Below are positions 18,409-27,354 of a stretch of DNA of 64,000 nt, one piece after another. The DNA lies in assembly GCA_022360445.1 (NCBI GenBank), contig JAKSCV010000068.1:209247-273246 (forward strand), read 5' to 3'. The position numbers and the translations under genes were made by a program. The DNA is from Gammaproteobacteria bacterium. GTDB taxonomy: Bacteria; Pseudomonadota; Gammaproteobacteria; UBA5861. Within the stretch, counting starts at the first letter, position 1. Every line of letters starts with the position of its first letter. The notes under the pieces were generated by a model, which saw only the letters and a program-made list of their open reading frames with translations, had not been told where the DNA came from and searched no databases.

Positions 18409-19182
18409 TTAATCGAGAAGGAATTTCTGCACGATGTGTGTGAAAACTTCTGGTTTTTCTGCATGTAGCCAGTGTCCGGCATTCTGGATTAGCTTGAACT
18501 GAGCGGCAGGGAAATATTGACGAATGACCTTTTCATCCCCCTGAGTGATGTAATCGGAAGTCCCCCCTTTTATGAATAAAGTTGGGCCTGTGAATGTCCC
18601 CCGGTGGGATGGGGCTGCGGCTAAATGTGCATATTGATCGATTAAAACCGGGAGGTTAAACCGCCAGTTAAACTGTTTATTGTCTTGTCGGTACAGGCTT
18701 TTGGCTAAAAATCCCCGAACCTCTGAGCTTTCTATGCTGCTTTTGAGTTGTTCATCCGCTTCGCGGCGTGATTTGAGTGACGCCAGATCAATATGCTGAA
18801 GAGCATCAAAAATGTCATTGTGGTGAGGGGGGTAGGGTTTAGGCGCAATGTCGGCGACGATGAGTTTTCTGACAATTGTGGGCTGTGCCAGTGCAAGTTC
18901 CATTGCGACTTTGCCACCCATCGAATGGCCAAGCAGGCAAACCTGATTTAATTGTTGACTTTTAATATACTGGAGCACGTCTTCCGCCATACTGGGATAG
19001 CTCATTTCTACACGATGAGGCGACTGACCGTGGTTGCGCAAATCAAGAGCGTGGACTGTAAAATTCTGGGCAAGCTTCTGGCATTGAACTTTCCAGTTAT
19101 CCAGTGACCCGAAGAGGCCGTGTAACACAATAAGTGTATGGCCGGTACGGCCATAAATGCTGCGGTGTAAAACAATCGACAT
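18409..19182 (-). CDS. YbfF-like alpha/beta hydrolase (esterase)
   Basis: 257 residues. The fold markers are LIVLHGLFGSLDNW (oxyanion HG), the nucleophile elbow LLGHSMGGKVAME, an acid near ADIAPKPYPPHH and a catalytic histidine in NAGHWLHAEKPE. This fits the YbfF acyl-CoA/short-chain ester hydrolase group. The ATG at 19182 is 33 nt from the divergent CbiM-like gene, so the two may share a promoter region. Substrate is not determined by sequence; a broad esterase role is likely. Confidence 0.9.
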   Translation of the reverse strand: MSIVLHRSIYGRTGHTLIVLHGLFGSLDNWKVQCQKLAQNFTVHALDLRNHGQSPHRVEMSYPSMAEDVLQYIKSQQLNQVCLLGHSMGGKVAMELALAQPTIVRKLIVADIAPKPYPPHHNDIFDALQHIDLASLKSRREADEQLKSSIESSEVRGFLAKSLYRQDNKQFNWRFNLPVLIDQYAHLAAAPSHRGTFTGPTLFIKGGTSDYITQGDEKVIRQYFPAAQFKLIQNAGHWLHAEKPEVFTHIVQKFLLD

Positions 19183-19215
19183 GCTGTTATTCCTGATGGA
19201 TCGCGATCGGCGTTT

Positions 19216-19887
19216 ATGAAGAATCTTAACCTGTTTTTATCTACGGGTTGGCTGATGTCTGCCTGGACCCTGTACAGCTTGGCAGTTGTTTTGGCGTTAT
19301 ACAAATTCCCCTGGCGTTCCCTGCGAGATAGTCGAGTCGTTCAACATCTTTTTTTGGGCTTGACCTTTGCCGTGGCACTACTTTGGTTGATGCGAGTGGC
19401 TATTTATCCTGGCCTGGAAGTGCATTTTTTAGGTGCCACAGTGTTGACATTAATGTTTGGCTGGCCAATGGCATTGGTTTCAACAGCGATTGCTGGTGTA
19501 GGGAGTGTGTTTTTTAGTGATGTGAATATTGCAGCTTACGGTATTTACGGGGTTATTCGAGGAGTTGTGCCGGTTTTGGTATCGTTCTCAATTTTTAAAT
19601 TAACCGACTGGTATTTACCCAAACACTTTTTTATCTACATGTTTGTAAACTGTTTTTTTGGTGCCGGCATTGCTGTTTTTATAAGCTCGTTTTTTCTTAT
19701 AGGTGCTTTGTGGCTGAGCGCATCTTACCCCCTGTCTTTTCTGTACAGCGAATACTTTGTTTACCTACCGTTGATTATGTTTCCTGAAGCCTTAATTACC
19801 GGTATGGTAATGACGGGGATGATGGTTTATCACCCCGATTGGATCAAAACATTCGATAGCGCAGCCTATCTGGATGATAATAAATAA
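19216..19887 (+). CDS. CbiM-like integral membrane protein
   Basis: 223 residues with six to seven membrane segments, resembling the CbiM/NikM substrate-binding membrane subunit of energy-coupling-factor transporters (COG3235-type proteins). True CbiM/NikM proteins begin Met-His-(Ile/Met), which folds back to bind cobalt or nickel. Here the chain begins MKNLNLFLSTGW, so that site is missing. No CbiQ or CbiO partners are nearby. The substrate is therefore unknown, and a non-metal role is possible. Start ATG with weak ribosome binding site. Confidence 0.72.
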   Translation: MKNLNLFLSTGWLMSAWTLYSLAVVLALYKFPWRSLRDSRVVQHLFLGLTFAVALLWLMRVAIYPGLEVHFLGATVLTLMFGWPMALVSTAIAGVGSVFFSDVNIAAYGIYGVIRGVVPVLVSFSIFKLTDWYLPKHFFIYMFVNCFFGAGIAVFISSFFLIGALWLSASYPLSFLYSEYFVYLPLIMFPEALITGMVMTGMMVYHPDWIKTFDSAAYLDDNK

Positions 19888-19939
19888 GCCATTGATTAAA
19901 ATTTACTTTCTAAATCAAACCACGTAACCGGAGGATCTC

Positions 19940-20569
19940 ATGAAACTTAAAAGTTCCAGCTTTGCTGATAACGGGCCGATCCCAGCTGAATTTGCATTTG
20001 GCAAACACGAGCCCACTGAACACATGACCTTAAGCGACAATAAAAACCCGGCTTTTTCCTGGGAAGGCGCACCGGATGGCACGCAGTCATTTGTGATGAT
20101 CTGTCATGACATTGATGTACCAACACAGCTGGATCTGGTTAACCAGGAAGACAAAGTCATTCCGGCAAGCTTGCCGAGGACGAGTTTTTTCCACTGGGTA
20201 TTGGTGGATTTACCCGCAACAGCCAAGGCTATCGAAGCCGGTGAGTTTTCCAATGGCGTGACGCCAAAAGGTAAGCCCGGACCAGAGGCCTCTAACGGCA
20301 CACGACAGGGTGTGAATAACTACACCGAATTCATGGCGGGTAACCCCGACATGAGTGGCACTTATTTTGGTTACGATGGCCCCTGCCCACCCTGGAATGA
20401 CGAAATTGTTCATCATTATATTTTTACGCTCTACGCATTAGACGTGCCACGTTGTGATGTCACGGGGCAGTTTGGTGGAGAGGATGTGCTCGCGGCCATT
20501 GACGGTCATGTACTGGCACAAGCACAAATCACAGGCTTGTACGCGATTAACCCTGCGGTGACTATCTGA
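19940..20569 (+). CDS. YbhB/YbcL-family Raf-kinase-inhibitor-like (PEBP) protein
   Basis: 209-residue phosphatidylethanolamine-binding-protein-like fold. Family signatures are NPAFSWEGAPDGTQSFVMIC with the acidic DIDVP site, and the GPCPPWNDEIVHHYIFTLYAL pocket. No signal peptide, so it is cytoplasmic like YbhB. The ligand and role are unknown in bacteria. The ribosome binding site is GGAGG. It leads a three-gene unit, followed after 4 nt by an alpha/beta hydrolase and then an SDR. Confidence 0.93.
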   Translation: MKLKSSSFADNGPIPAEFAFGKHEPTEHMTLSDNKNPAFSWEGAPDGTQSFVMICHDIDVPTQLDLVNQEDKVIPASLPRTSFFHWVLVDLPATAKAIEAGEFSNGVTPKGKPGPEASNGTRQGVNNYTEFMAGNPDMSGTYFGYDGPCPPWNDEIVHHYIFTLYALDVPRCDVTGQFGGEDVLAAIDGHVLAQAQITGLYAINPAVTI

Positions 20570-20573
20570 ATCC

Positions 20574-21371
20574 ATGTTGACGTCAAAAATGGTAAGCATT
20601 GACCTTTACTATGAGGTACATAGCGAGACAGGATACCCCGTGCTATTCATGCACGGCTTTTTATCAAGTCGTGCGCATTGGACACCGAATCTCCCAGCAC
20701 TCATCGATAACGGGTTTAGACCCATTGTTTTAGAACTGCTTGGGCACGGAAACTCAAACACACCAGACGCCCCTGAACACTATCACCCCCAGCGCTATGT
20801 CCAACAATTTGAGGCCATTCGCGAAACGCTGGGTATAGAGCGTTGGCTCCTATGTGGTCAATCACTTGGCGCTGCGCTTGTGCTGAATTACGCCTACACC
20901 TATCCTGAGCGAACAACGGCACTAGCCTTTACCAATTCGCGTGCTGTCATGATGGAGCCAGAAGAAAGAAAAGAGGCTCTTGAAGAGTTCCAGCGCGAAG
21001 TTGCGGAAAAAGGTCCGCGAGTTATTGCAGAAAGCCCGATGAATCCTACCCGAAGCCGTCGCTTGCGTGCGGATATTAAGGCATTGTTGATGGCGCATAA
21101 CGCCCAAATGAGCCTCAGGGCTTATGAAAATGCCATGTACTACACAGTGCCTTATGCCGGGGTTAAGCACCGCTTGAAAGATAACACGTGCCCGGCACTG
21201 CATGTTTTTGGGCAACGGGAGCGTACGTTTCAGTCCGACCGAGATTATATTGCCGAGCATATGTCGAATTGCCAGGTAGTTGACCTGGAACATGCCGGTC
21301 ATGCTGTGAACCTGGATGACGCCGACGGTTTTAATCAGGCTGTTATCACGTTTTTTAAAAAACAAATTTAA
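20574..21371 (+). CDS. Alpha/beta hydrolase
   Basis: 265 residues. Fold markers are VLFMHGFLSSRAHW, the nucleophile elbow CGQSLGAAL, and the C-terminal catalytic histidine in LEHAGHAVNLDD. Similar proteins are esterases, lactonases or C-C hydrolases. It starts 4 nt after the PEBP gene and is followed by an SDR gene after 15 nt, which suggests an operon that oxidises or hydrolyses one substrate. The start could also be the ATG at 20589; the first ATG keeps the tight spacing. Confidence 0.9.
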   Translation: MLTSKMVSIDLYYEVHSETGYPVLFMHGFLSSRAHWTPNLPALIDNGFRPIVLELLGHGNSNTPDAPEHYHPQRYVQQFEAIRETLGIERWLLCGQSLGAALVLNYAYTYPERTTALAFTNSRAVMMEPEERKEALEEFQREVAEKGPRVIAESPMNPTRSRRLRADIKALLMAHNAQMSLRAYENAMYYTVPYAGVKHRLKDNTCPALHVFGQRERTFQSDRDYIAEHMSNCQVVDLEHAGHAVNLDDADGFNQAVITFFKKQI

Positions 21372-21386
21372 GAGAGGATAAACATT

Positions 21387-22157
21387 ATGAATCCCATGTC
21401 GCTTGAAGGAAAAAATATTATCGTTACTGGTGCAGGGCAGGGAATCGGTAAAGCGATTGCCAAAATGGCTGTTGATTTAGGCGCTCGTGTTGGCATCGTT
21501 GATGTCAATGTCGATACGCTGAACGCTACGGTTGATGAAATTGGAAGCTCCAACGTTAAAGCCTATGCCGGCAGTGTTTCAGATGCAGCCTTTGTACAAA
21601 ACATGGTTGACTCTGTGATGAGTGACTTTGGCAGCATCGAGGGCCTTGTCAACAATGCAGGTATCGTGCGTGCGGCCATGATTGACAAAATGGAGGAGGG
21701 GATTTGGGACCAAGTCATTGATGTTAACTTAAAAGGTGTTTTCCTCTGTCTTCAAGCTGTTGGGAAGCACTACATCCAAAAAGCCAAGGCGGGCGACCCC
21801 TCGCCAGGAGCCCTAGTGAATATTTCATCCGATGCGGGCCGCCGAGGAACCATTGGCCAAATTAATTACGGCGCTGCCAAATCTGGTGTGCTGGGTTTAA
21901 CCATGAGTTCCGCGCGTGAGTGGGGCCGTTATGGCATCCGCTCAAACAGTGTCTGTTTTGGCATGGTTGAAACACCGATGACAGAAACCATTCGAGGTGA
22001 AAAGTTTATCGACAAGTATCTGGCTCAAATCCCAATGGGGCGCATTGCAAAACCGGATGAAGTCGCCAGACCTGTCTGTTTTTTACTGTCTGATGCCGCA
22101 TCGTATATCACAGGCCAACATTTAAGCGTAAACGGTGGTTTTCATATTGGTGTGTAA
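21387..22157 (+). CDS. SDR-family oxidoreductase (FabG-like)
   Basis: 256-residue NAD(P)-dependent dehydrogenase with all classical residues: TGAGQGIG near residue 14, NNAG, the serine in NISSD, YGAAK for the catalytic Tyr-Lys pair, and the C-terminal ASYITGQHLSVNGGF. It probably oxidises or reduces a hydroxyacyl or cyclic alcohol substrate. It ends the PEBP/hydrolase/SDR unit. AGAGGA is the ribosome binding site. In contrast to the SDR at 15170-15937 its active site is intact. Confidence 0.94.
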   Translation: MNPMSLEGKNIIVTGAGQGIGKAIAKMAVDLGARVGIVDVNVDTLNATVDEIGSSNVKAYAGSVSDAAFVQNMVDSVMSDFGSIEGLVNNAGIVRAAMIDKMEEGIWDQVIDVNLKGVFLCLQAVGKHYIQKAKAGDPSPGALVNISSDAGRRGTIGQINYGAAKSGVLGLTMSSAREWGRYGIRSNSVCFGMVETPMTETIRGEKFIDKYLAQIPMGRIAKPDEVARPVCFLLSDAASYITGQHLSVNGGFHIGV

Positions 22158-22266
22158 TCCTTCATATTAATGGTCATAGCGATCGACTGCGGCGCCTATT
22201 CTTCAAGCGCCGTGGTAGATTTTCCTGCATTCCAATTCACAATCGATATATTTACTCCCAAGTTAT

Positions 22267-22315
22267 CCACAGCATAACCCCAGCTAATTGACGGGTTCCC
22301 CACAGCATATAGTGT
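22267..22315 (+). promoter_or_regulatory. Tandem NrdR-box-like sites upstream of the first zinc-ribbon gene
   Basis: The ten bases CCACAGCATA occur twice, at 22267-22276 and 22300-22309, exactly 33 bp apart. The downstream copy extends to CCACAGCATATAGTGT (22300-22315), which matches the NrdR box acaCwAtATaTwgtgt at 13 of 16 places; the upstream copy is weak. NrdR boxes come in pairs spaced by whole helical turns, which this spacing fits. Confidence 0.5.
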
Positions 22316-22449
22316 GCCGCTCAACCAAAAAACCCAATTTATTGTGTTTTTTAACTTGAAGTTTGCTTTAAACTGTCAATAATTAACCTATGCCTGAGTT
22401 GTGGAAGGCACACTGGACTATCTCGCCCATCTTTAATGAGTAGAGCTTT

Positions 22450-22698
22450 ATGAAGCAATGCACACATTGTGGTTCTGATATGCCGCTATACGATAGCCAA
22501 TCTCAACAAAGGCTAAAAAGAAATACATACCACTGTGCAGGCTGCCGTGCGCAGCAGGTTAAGGGTTGTCTAGAAATTCCTGGTAACACAACAGACCTGG
22601 ACCCTTATTACCATTTTGAGCGTATGCGCGCTTACCGGCAGAAAAATACTACGCGTAAGCCTGACTGTACGGCAGATCGACTGACATCGAACGTGTGA
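22450..22698 (+). CDS. Small zinc-ribbon protein, first of a pair around nrdJ
   Basis: 82 residues with Cys4/Cys7 and Cys29/Cys32, a CxxC-x21-CxxC zinc ribbon (KQCTHCG, YHCAGCR), then a short LDPYYHFERM segment. No known named family is recognised. Its closest visible relative is the 79-residue product at 25840-26079 on the other side of nrdJab: both have the same cysteine spacing, an arginine after the last cysteine, and LDP at the same distance. NrdR-like sites lie upstream, so it may be controlled with deoxynucleotide synthesis. It is not NrdR itself, as it is too short and has no ATP-cone. Function unknown. Confidence 0.75.
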   Translation: MKQCTHCGSDMPLYDSQSQQRLKRNTYHCAGCRAQQVKGCLEIPGNTTDLDPYYHFERMRAYRQKNTTRKPDCTADRLTSNV

Positions 22699-22815
22699 AA
22701 CTCGAATGTCAATTCCCCACATTTAGAGAATCTTTCAAAAGCAGAGAGCAATCACAAAAATAACATCCCAGATATATGGGTTTTCCTTTATCTTGTATCT
22801 TTGTGTAATCCATAT

Positions 22816-22831
22816 ACACTATATATAGTGA
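22816..22831 (+). promoter_or_regulatory. NrdR box upstream of nrdJa
   Basis: ACACTATATATAGTGA matches the NrdR consensus acaCwAtATaTwgtgt at 15 of 16 places and is almost a perfect palindrome. It lies 60-75 bp upstream of the nrdJa start. A second palindromic AT-core site, CCCAGATATATGGG, is at 22767-22780. NrdR represses ribonucleotide reductase genes when dATP is high. Confidence 0.8.
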
Positions 22832-22889
22832 TCAAGGTAAATGCCTTTTGAGGCAGCTAAGGAACTCTCTACCAAGGACATCGTGCAGA

Positions 22890-25052
22890 ATGAATAAAAA
22901 TAGTGTTGTTTCACTCAGTTCAGTCAAGCCCAATACGTCTTCTGTTTCAATGCAGGAAGCATCCATTGATATTTGGGATAAAAAATACCGATTGAAAACG
23001 AAGGATGGGGAACCCGTCGATGAAACGATTGATGGCACCTACCAGCGGGTTGCACGCGCCCTGGCTGATGTTGAAGGTGATGATCACAAAAAATCAGAGT
23101 GGTATGAAAAATTTCTATGGGCGCTACGCCATGGCGCGATACCTGCTGGACGCATTACATCCAATGCGGGTGCTTTGAAACATAAACCCGCCACATCGAC
23201 CATTAATTGCACGGTTTCGGCTACGATCGAAGACTCCATGAATGACATCCTTGGGAAAGTTCATGAAGCGGGTTTAACGCTGAAAGCCGGCTGTGGTATC
23301 GGGTATGACTTTTCAACACTGCGGCCACGTGGTGCCTATGTTTCGGGGGCGGGAGCCTACACCTCCGGGCCTCTGTCATTTATGGATATTTACGACAAGA
23401 TGTGTTTTACCGTTTCCTCCGCAGGTGGGCGCAGAGGGGCCCAGATGGCCACCTTTGATGTTCGTCACCCGGATGTGATGGAGTTTATTCGCGCCAAGCG
23501 TGAAGATGGGCGCTTAAGACAGTTCAACCTGTCGCTTTTGATCACGGAAGATTTTATCGAAGCGGTTAAAAACGATGCGGACTGGCAGCTTATTTTCCCC
23601 GTTCGCAAAATAGAGCTCGATGAGCTGAGGGCCTCAGGAAAAGCACTTCCCGAACTTGTCTGGAAAGAATGGCCTACTAAAACGGGGCTTGTCGTCAACG
23701 ATGAAGGGTTAGTGGCCTGCACGATCTACAAAACAATTCGGGCGCGGCGCTTGTGGGACATGATTATGGCATCCACATACGATTATGCAGAACCGGGGTT
23801 TATCCTCATCGATAAAGTCAATGAGATGAATAATAATTGGTTTTGTGAAGACATTCGTGCCACGAACCCGTGTGGAGAGCAGCCCTTGCCACCCTACGGG
23901 GCCTGCCTGCTGGGTTCGATTAATTTAACCCGATTTGTATTGGACCCCTTTACGGAAAAAGCTCGCTTTGATTGGGATAAATTCAAAGAAACGGTTTCCA
24001 TCTTTACCCGGATGCTGGACAACGTTGTTGAGATCAATGGTCTGCCGCTTGAAGGTCAACGCGAAGAAATCATGCGAAAACGTCGTCATGGAATGGGCTA
24101 TCTGGGTCTGGGCTCAACATTGACGATGTTAAAAATAAAATATGGTGAGCCTGAGTCTCTCGAATTTACGGAAAAGGTTACCCGGGAGATGGCATTATCT
24201 GGGTGGCGAACCGGGCTTGAGCTCGCCCGAGAAAAAGGAGCGGCACCCATCATGGAGGAAGAATTTTCTGTTACTCGCGAAATGCTGCGTCACCGTCCTG
24301 AAATGGCAGTTGATGGATACAAAGTAGGTGATCACATTCCCGGCAAAGTACTCCACAGCCGTTACAGTCGCTATATGCAGCAAATTGCATCTGTGGATCC
24401 TGAGCTGATTGAAGAGTTGGCTGAAGTTGGCGCACGGTTTACTCATCACAGCTCGATTGCGCCAACAGGTACGATTTCCCTGTCTCTGGCGAATAATGCC
24501 AGCAATGGCATTGAGCCTTCTTTTGCTCACCATTATTCGCGGAATATCATTCGGGAGGGGAAGAAAACGAAAGAAAAAGTCGATGTTTATTCCTTCGAAT
24601 TACTGGCTTACCGAGAGCGGATTAATGATCAGGCAGCGCCTTTTTCTAACAATCCGGACAACCAATTGCCAGATTACTTTGTAGCAGCGGATGACATTAC
24701 ACCAAAAGCACACGTCGACATACAGGCGGCAGCACAAAAGTGGATTGATTCTTCCATTTCCAAAACCGCAAATGTTCCGACTGATTTCCCGTTTGATGAA
24801 TTTAAAGACATCTATCTTTACGCCTATGAAAATGGCCTGAAAGGGTGTACAACATTTCGGTTTAATCCCGAAGTCTTCCAAGGTGTTTTAGTGAAAGAAA
24901 CGGATCTGGAAAATACAGTCTATGAATTCCAGCTGGATGATGGTTCTGTTGTCAAACTGAAAGGTAATGAAGAAGTGGAATATGACGGTGAAATGCACAC
25001 CGCAGCGAACCTTTACGATGCCTTGAAAGAAGGCTACTACGGAAAACTTTAA
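22890..25052 (+). CDS. nrdJa: Adenosylcobalamin-dependent (class II) ribonucleotide reductase, catalytic subunit NrdJa
   Basis: 720 residues from the ATG at 22890. It reduces ribonucleotides to deoxyribonucleotides with a radical generated from adenosylcobalamin, so it works with or without oxygen. Class II markers are GAIPAGRITSNAG, the glycine-rich ISSAG-like VSSAGGRRGAQMATF, NPCGEQPLPPYGACLLGS with the catalytic Cys-x-Glu (NPCGE), and SIAPTGTISL. The C-terminal redox part is supplied by a separate gene, nrdJb, 26 nt downstream, as in Pseudomonas. An NrdR box lies upstream. Small zinc-ribbon genes flank the pair. An in-frame TTG at 22848 is less likely as start. Confidence 0.95.
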   Translation: MNKNSVVSLSSVKPNTSSVSMQEASIDIWDKKYRLKTKDGEPVDETIDGTYQRVARALADVEGDDHKKSEWYEKFLWALRHGAIPAGRITSNAGALKHKPATSTINCTVSATIEDSMNDILGKVHEAGLTLKAGCGIGYDFSTLRPRGAYVSGAGAYTSGPLSFMDIYDKMCFTVSSAGGRRGAQMATFDVRHPDVMEFIRAKREDGRLRQFNLSLLITEDFIEAVKNDADWQLIFPVRKIELDELRASGKALPELVWKEWPTKTGLVVNDEGLVACTIYKTIRARRLWDMIMASTYDYAEPGFILIDKVNEMNNNWFCEDIRATNPCGEQPLPPYGACLLGSINLTRFVLDPFTEKARFDWDKFKETVSIFTRMLDNVVEINGLPLEGQREEIMRKRRHGMGYLGLGSTLTMLKIKYGEPESLEFTEKVTREMALSGWRTGLELAREKGAAPIMEEEFSVTREMLRHRPEMAVDGYKVGDHIPGKVLHSRYSRYMQQIASVDPELIEELAEVGARFTHHSSIAPTGTISLSLANNASNGIEPSFAHHYSRNIIREGKKTKEKVDVYSFELLAYRERINDQAAPFSNNPDNQLPDYFVAADDITPKAHVDIQAAAQKWIDSSISKTANVPTDFPFDEFKDIYLYAYENGLKGCTTFRFNPEVFQGVLVKETDLENTVYEFQLDDGSVVKLKGNEEVEYDGEMHTAANLYDALKEGYYGKL

Positions 25053-25078
25053 TCGATCAATCTGCAGGTACGTAGAGT

Positions 25079-25798
25079 ATGCCAACTAAAATTGAAAAGA
25101 AAATTGTGGGTTACCAGGTGGAATCCAGTACTAACACTCAACAAGCAGAAGCTCCAGCTGCACAGATCGAGCGTACAGACCGGGCGGATATAATTCATAT
25201 GCATGAGTCCGTCAAGCGCCCCGAGATGTTGATTGGCTCGACCTATAAAGTTAAAACACCATCGGATATTTCAGAGCACTCGCTCTACATCACGATTAAC
25301 GACATCATTTTGAATGAAGGCACAGAACACGAGCTACGTCGCCCGTTTGAGGTCTTCATTAACTCCAAAAACATGGAGCACTTTCAATGGATTGTGGCGT
25401 TAACCCGCATCATTTCTGCGGTTTTTCGGAAAGGTGGGGACGTTACGTTTCTGGTGGAAGAGCTGCGCTCAGTGTTTGATCCTCGCGGTGGGTACTGGAA
25501 GCGAGGGGGAAAATACATGCCCTCGCTGGTTGCTGAGATTGGTGATGTTATTGAGCGGCACTTAATCTCTATTGGCCTTATGAAGGCACCTGAGCTGGAT
25601 GAACACCAGAAACAACTGATGGACGCCAAGCGGGAAGAGTTCTCTTTATCACCAAGCCCGGCCTCTGATGATGTGGGTGACGACGAGAATAACTTTCCCA
25701 GCAATGCGGAGCTGTGCAAAAAATGCCATACCAAGGCCGTTGTCGTATTGGATAACTGTGCGACGTGCTTGAACTGCGGCAATTCCAAATGTGGTTGA
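25079..25798 (+). CDS. nrdJb: Class II ribonucleotide reductase accessory subunit NrdJb
   Basis: 239 residues, the split C-terminal portion of class II reductase. The middle contains a TSCPD-type domain (HSLYITINDIILNEGTEH, then RPFEVFINSKNMEHFQWIV). The tail has the cysteine pairs CKKC, CATCLNC and a terminal KCG, which would re-reduce the NrdJa active-site disulfide and hold a zinc site. It follows nrdJa by 26 nt on the same strand and is surely co-transcribed. The zinc-ribbon gene at 25840 follows after 41 nt. Confidence 0.92.
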   Translation: MPTKIEKKIVGYQVESSTNTQQAEAPAAQIERTDRADIIHMHESVKRPEMLIGSTYKVKTPSDISEHSLYITINDIILNEGTEHELRRPFEVFINSKNMEHFQWIVALTRIISAVFRKGGDVTFLVEELRSVFDPRGGYWKRGGKYMPSLVAEIGDVIERHLISIGLMKAPELDEHQKQLMDAKREEFSLSPSPASDDVGDDENNFPSNAELCKKCHTKAVVVLDNCATCLNCGNSKCG

Positions 25799-25839
25799 CC
25801 CCCTAAATTAACTATCGAATCCAGCGGAGTAATTCAGCG

Positions 25840-26079
25840 ATGCAATGTAAACAATGTAACACCCCTATGGACTTGATTGGTGAGGAAACAAGCCAACATA
25901 GCCTATCGCAGCGTTATCGTTGCTCTGTCTGTCGTAGTGAACGACTGTGTTCAAAACTGGTTTTAAATGACCAGCCTTTCAGCCTGGACCCATTTGTTAA
26001 CTATTCGGCCTCGAAATCGATTCAAACAAGGGCAAATGACGAACAAAACTTTCAATTGAAACAAGTCGAATATAAGTGA
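25840..26079 (+). CDS. Small zinc-ribbon protein, second of a pair around nrdJ
   Basis: 79 residues with Cys3/Cys6 and Cys28/Cys31 (MQCKQCN, YRCSVCR), the same CxxC-x21-CxxC spacing as the protein at 22450-22698, offset by one residue throughout, and a matching LDPFVNYSAS segment. It starts 41 nt after nrdJb with GGAG upstream, so it probably belongs to the nrdJ operon. I do not recognise a named family. A role as partner, zinc sensor or reductant of the class II reductase is possible but not shown. Confidence 0.75.
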   Translation: MQCKQCNTPMDLIGEETSQHSLSQRYRCSVCRSERLCSKLVLNDQPFSLDPFVNYSASKSIQTRANDEQNFQLKQVEYK

Positions 26080-26216
26080 TTTTCGTGCTTAAACAGGCCT
26101 AATTGGCATAAGCCCAACTCCCGTTTGCTTACGTAATAATTGATCTGACACGCGCTTGCGCACCTTTTTGGTCTTGTGTTGACCGTCTCAACCTTTTAAT
26201 CACTGTCATTACAATC

Positions 26217-27128
26217 ATGTTTTTTAAAAATCTTGTTTTATACCGGCTCGAAAAACCATTCTCCTATTCACTTGAAGAATTAGAAACCACATTGGGTCAA
26301 GCTGCGTTTACACCTTGTGGCCCGGCTGACTCCACGCGCTATGGCTGGTCCACACCTATGCCAGTCGGTCAGCAGTATGTCCATTCTGGTTCTGGCTATC
26401 ACCTAATCGCTGCCAAAAAGGAAGAACGGATTCTGCCTGCCAGTGTTATCCGGGAACACGCCGAACAACGCGCAGATGAGATTGAAGCCAATACAGGAAC
26501 AAGGCCCCGTGGGAAGCGCCTCAAGCAATTACGTGAAGAAGTGACAGAAGCGCTTACGCCGAGAGCTTTTACTCGAAGCCGTTATTGCTATGCTTGGATT
26601 TCGCCTCAGTTAAATACCATTGCTGTGGATAGTGCAACCGTCAGCCGTGCGGATGAACTGGTCAATTTTCTACGTCAAACACTGGGTAGCTTACCGGTTT
26701 CCCTACCCAAGCCTAAACAACCATTGTCTGAAACCTTCACACGCTGGTTGACTGATATGCGCTTACTGCCTGCCGAGTTCATCTTAGGTGATGAGTGTGA
26801 GCTCCGAGAACCTGTGGAACAGGGTGGTATCGTGCGCTGCCGTCAACAAAATCTTGAGGCGGATGAAGTCCTCAATCATATAAAAACAGGAAAACATGCT
26901 TCAAAGCTGGCGTTAAACTGGAAAGGCCGCTTGTCATTTGTTTTAGACGATATGTTGAGCATCAAGCGGCTTCGTTTTGGCGAAGATATTCTCGAAGCGG
27001 CAGAAGCGAGTGATGAAGGGGATGCCGCTATGCAGTTTGATTCAGACTTCAATTTAATGAGCCTGGAACTGGCTACATTTATCCCGTATTTATTGGAACA
27101 TACCTGCCGTTCTGTTAATACTCAGTGA
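26217..27128 (+). CDS. rdgC: Recombination-associated protein RdgC
   Basis: 303 residues, full length for RdgC, a ring-shaped dsDNA-binding protein that tempers RecA action. Family stretches include MFFKNLVLYRLEKPF, HLIAAKKEERILPASVI, TRSRYCYAWISPQLNTIAVDSA, FTRWLTDMRLLP and WKGRLSFVLDDMLSIKRLRF. ATG at 26217. It follows the second zinc-ribbon gene by 137 nt and is convergent with a CoA-transferase gene, so it is a single unit or the end of the nrdJ group. Confidence 0.96.
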   Translation: MFFKNLVLYRLEKPFSYSLEELETTLGQAAFTPCGPADSTRYGWSTPMPVGQQYVHSGSGYHLIAAKKEERILPASVIREHAEQRADEIEANTGTRPRGKRLKQLREEVTEALTPRAFTRSRYCYAWISPQLNTIAVDSATVSRADELVNFLRQTLGSLPVSLPKPKQPLSETFTRWLTDMRLLPAEFILGDECELREPVEQGGIVRCRQQNLEADEVLNHIKTGKHASKLALNWKGRLSFVLDDMLSIKRLRFGEDILEAAEASDEGDAAMQFDSDFNLMSLELATFIPYLLEHTCRSVNTQ

Positions 27129-27354
27129 AGTTTTATCATACCTCTGCTGCTACCTGCTTTGTGTCAATTGAATTTTTAGCCTTACTTTGCACTGTGCAAT
27201 TTTAGTTATTTAACTGCCATCTTTCCTTCAATTTCTTGAGGCTGTCTGTAAGTTTGAACTATTTTCATAGTGTGAGATTTACCCTGTCAGGACGTGCACA
27301 AATCTATTTTTTATATTAAATCAAAATATAATAGATAATTATTCATGTTGTTTC

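Noticed and set aside
24195..24533. 112-codon antisense ORF in nrdJa
   Set aside because: Entirely inside a certain gene, no independent evidence.
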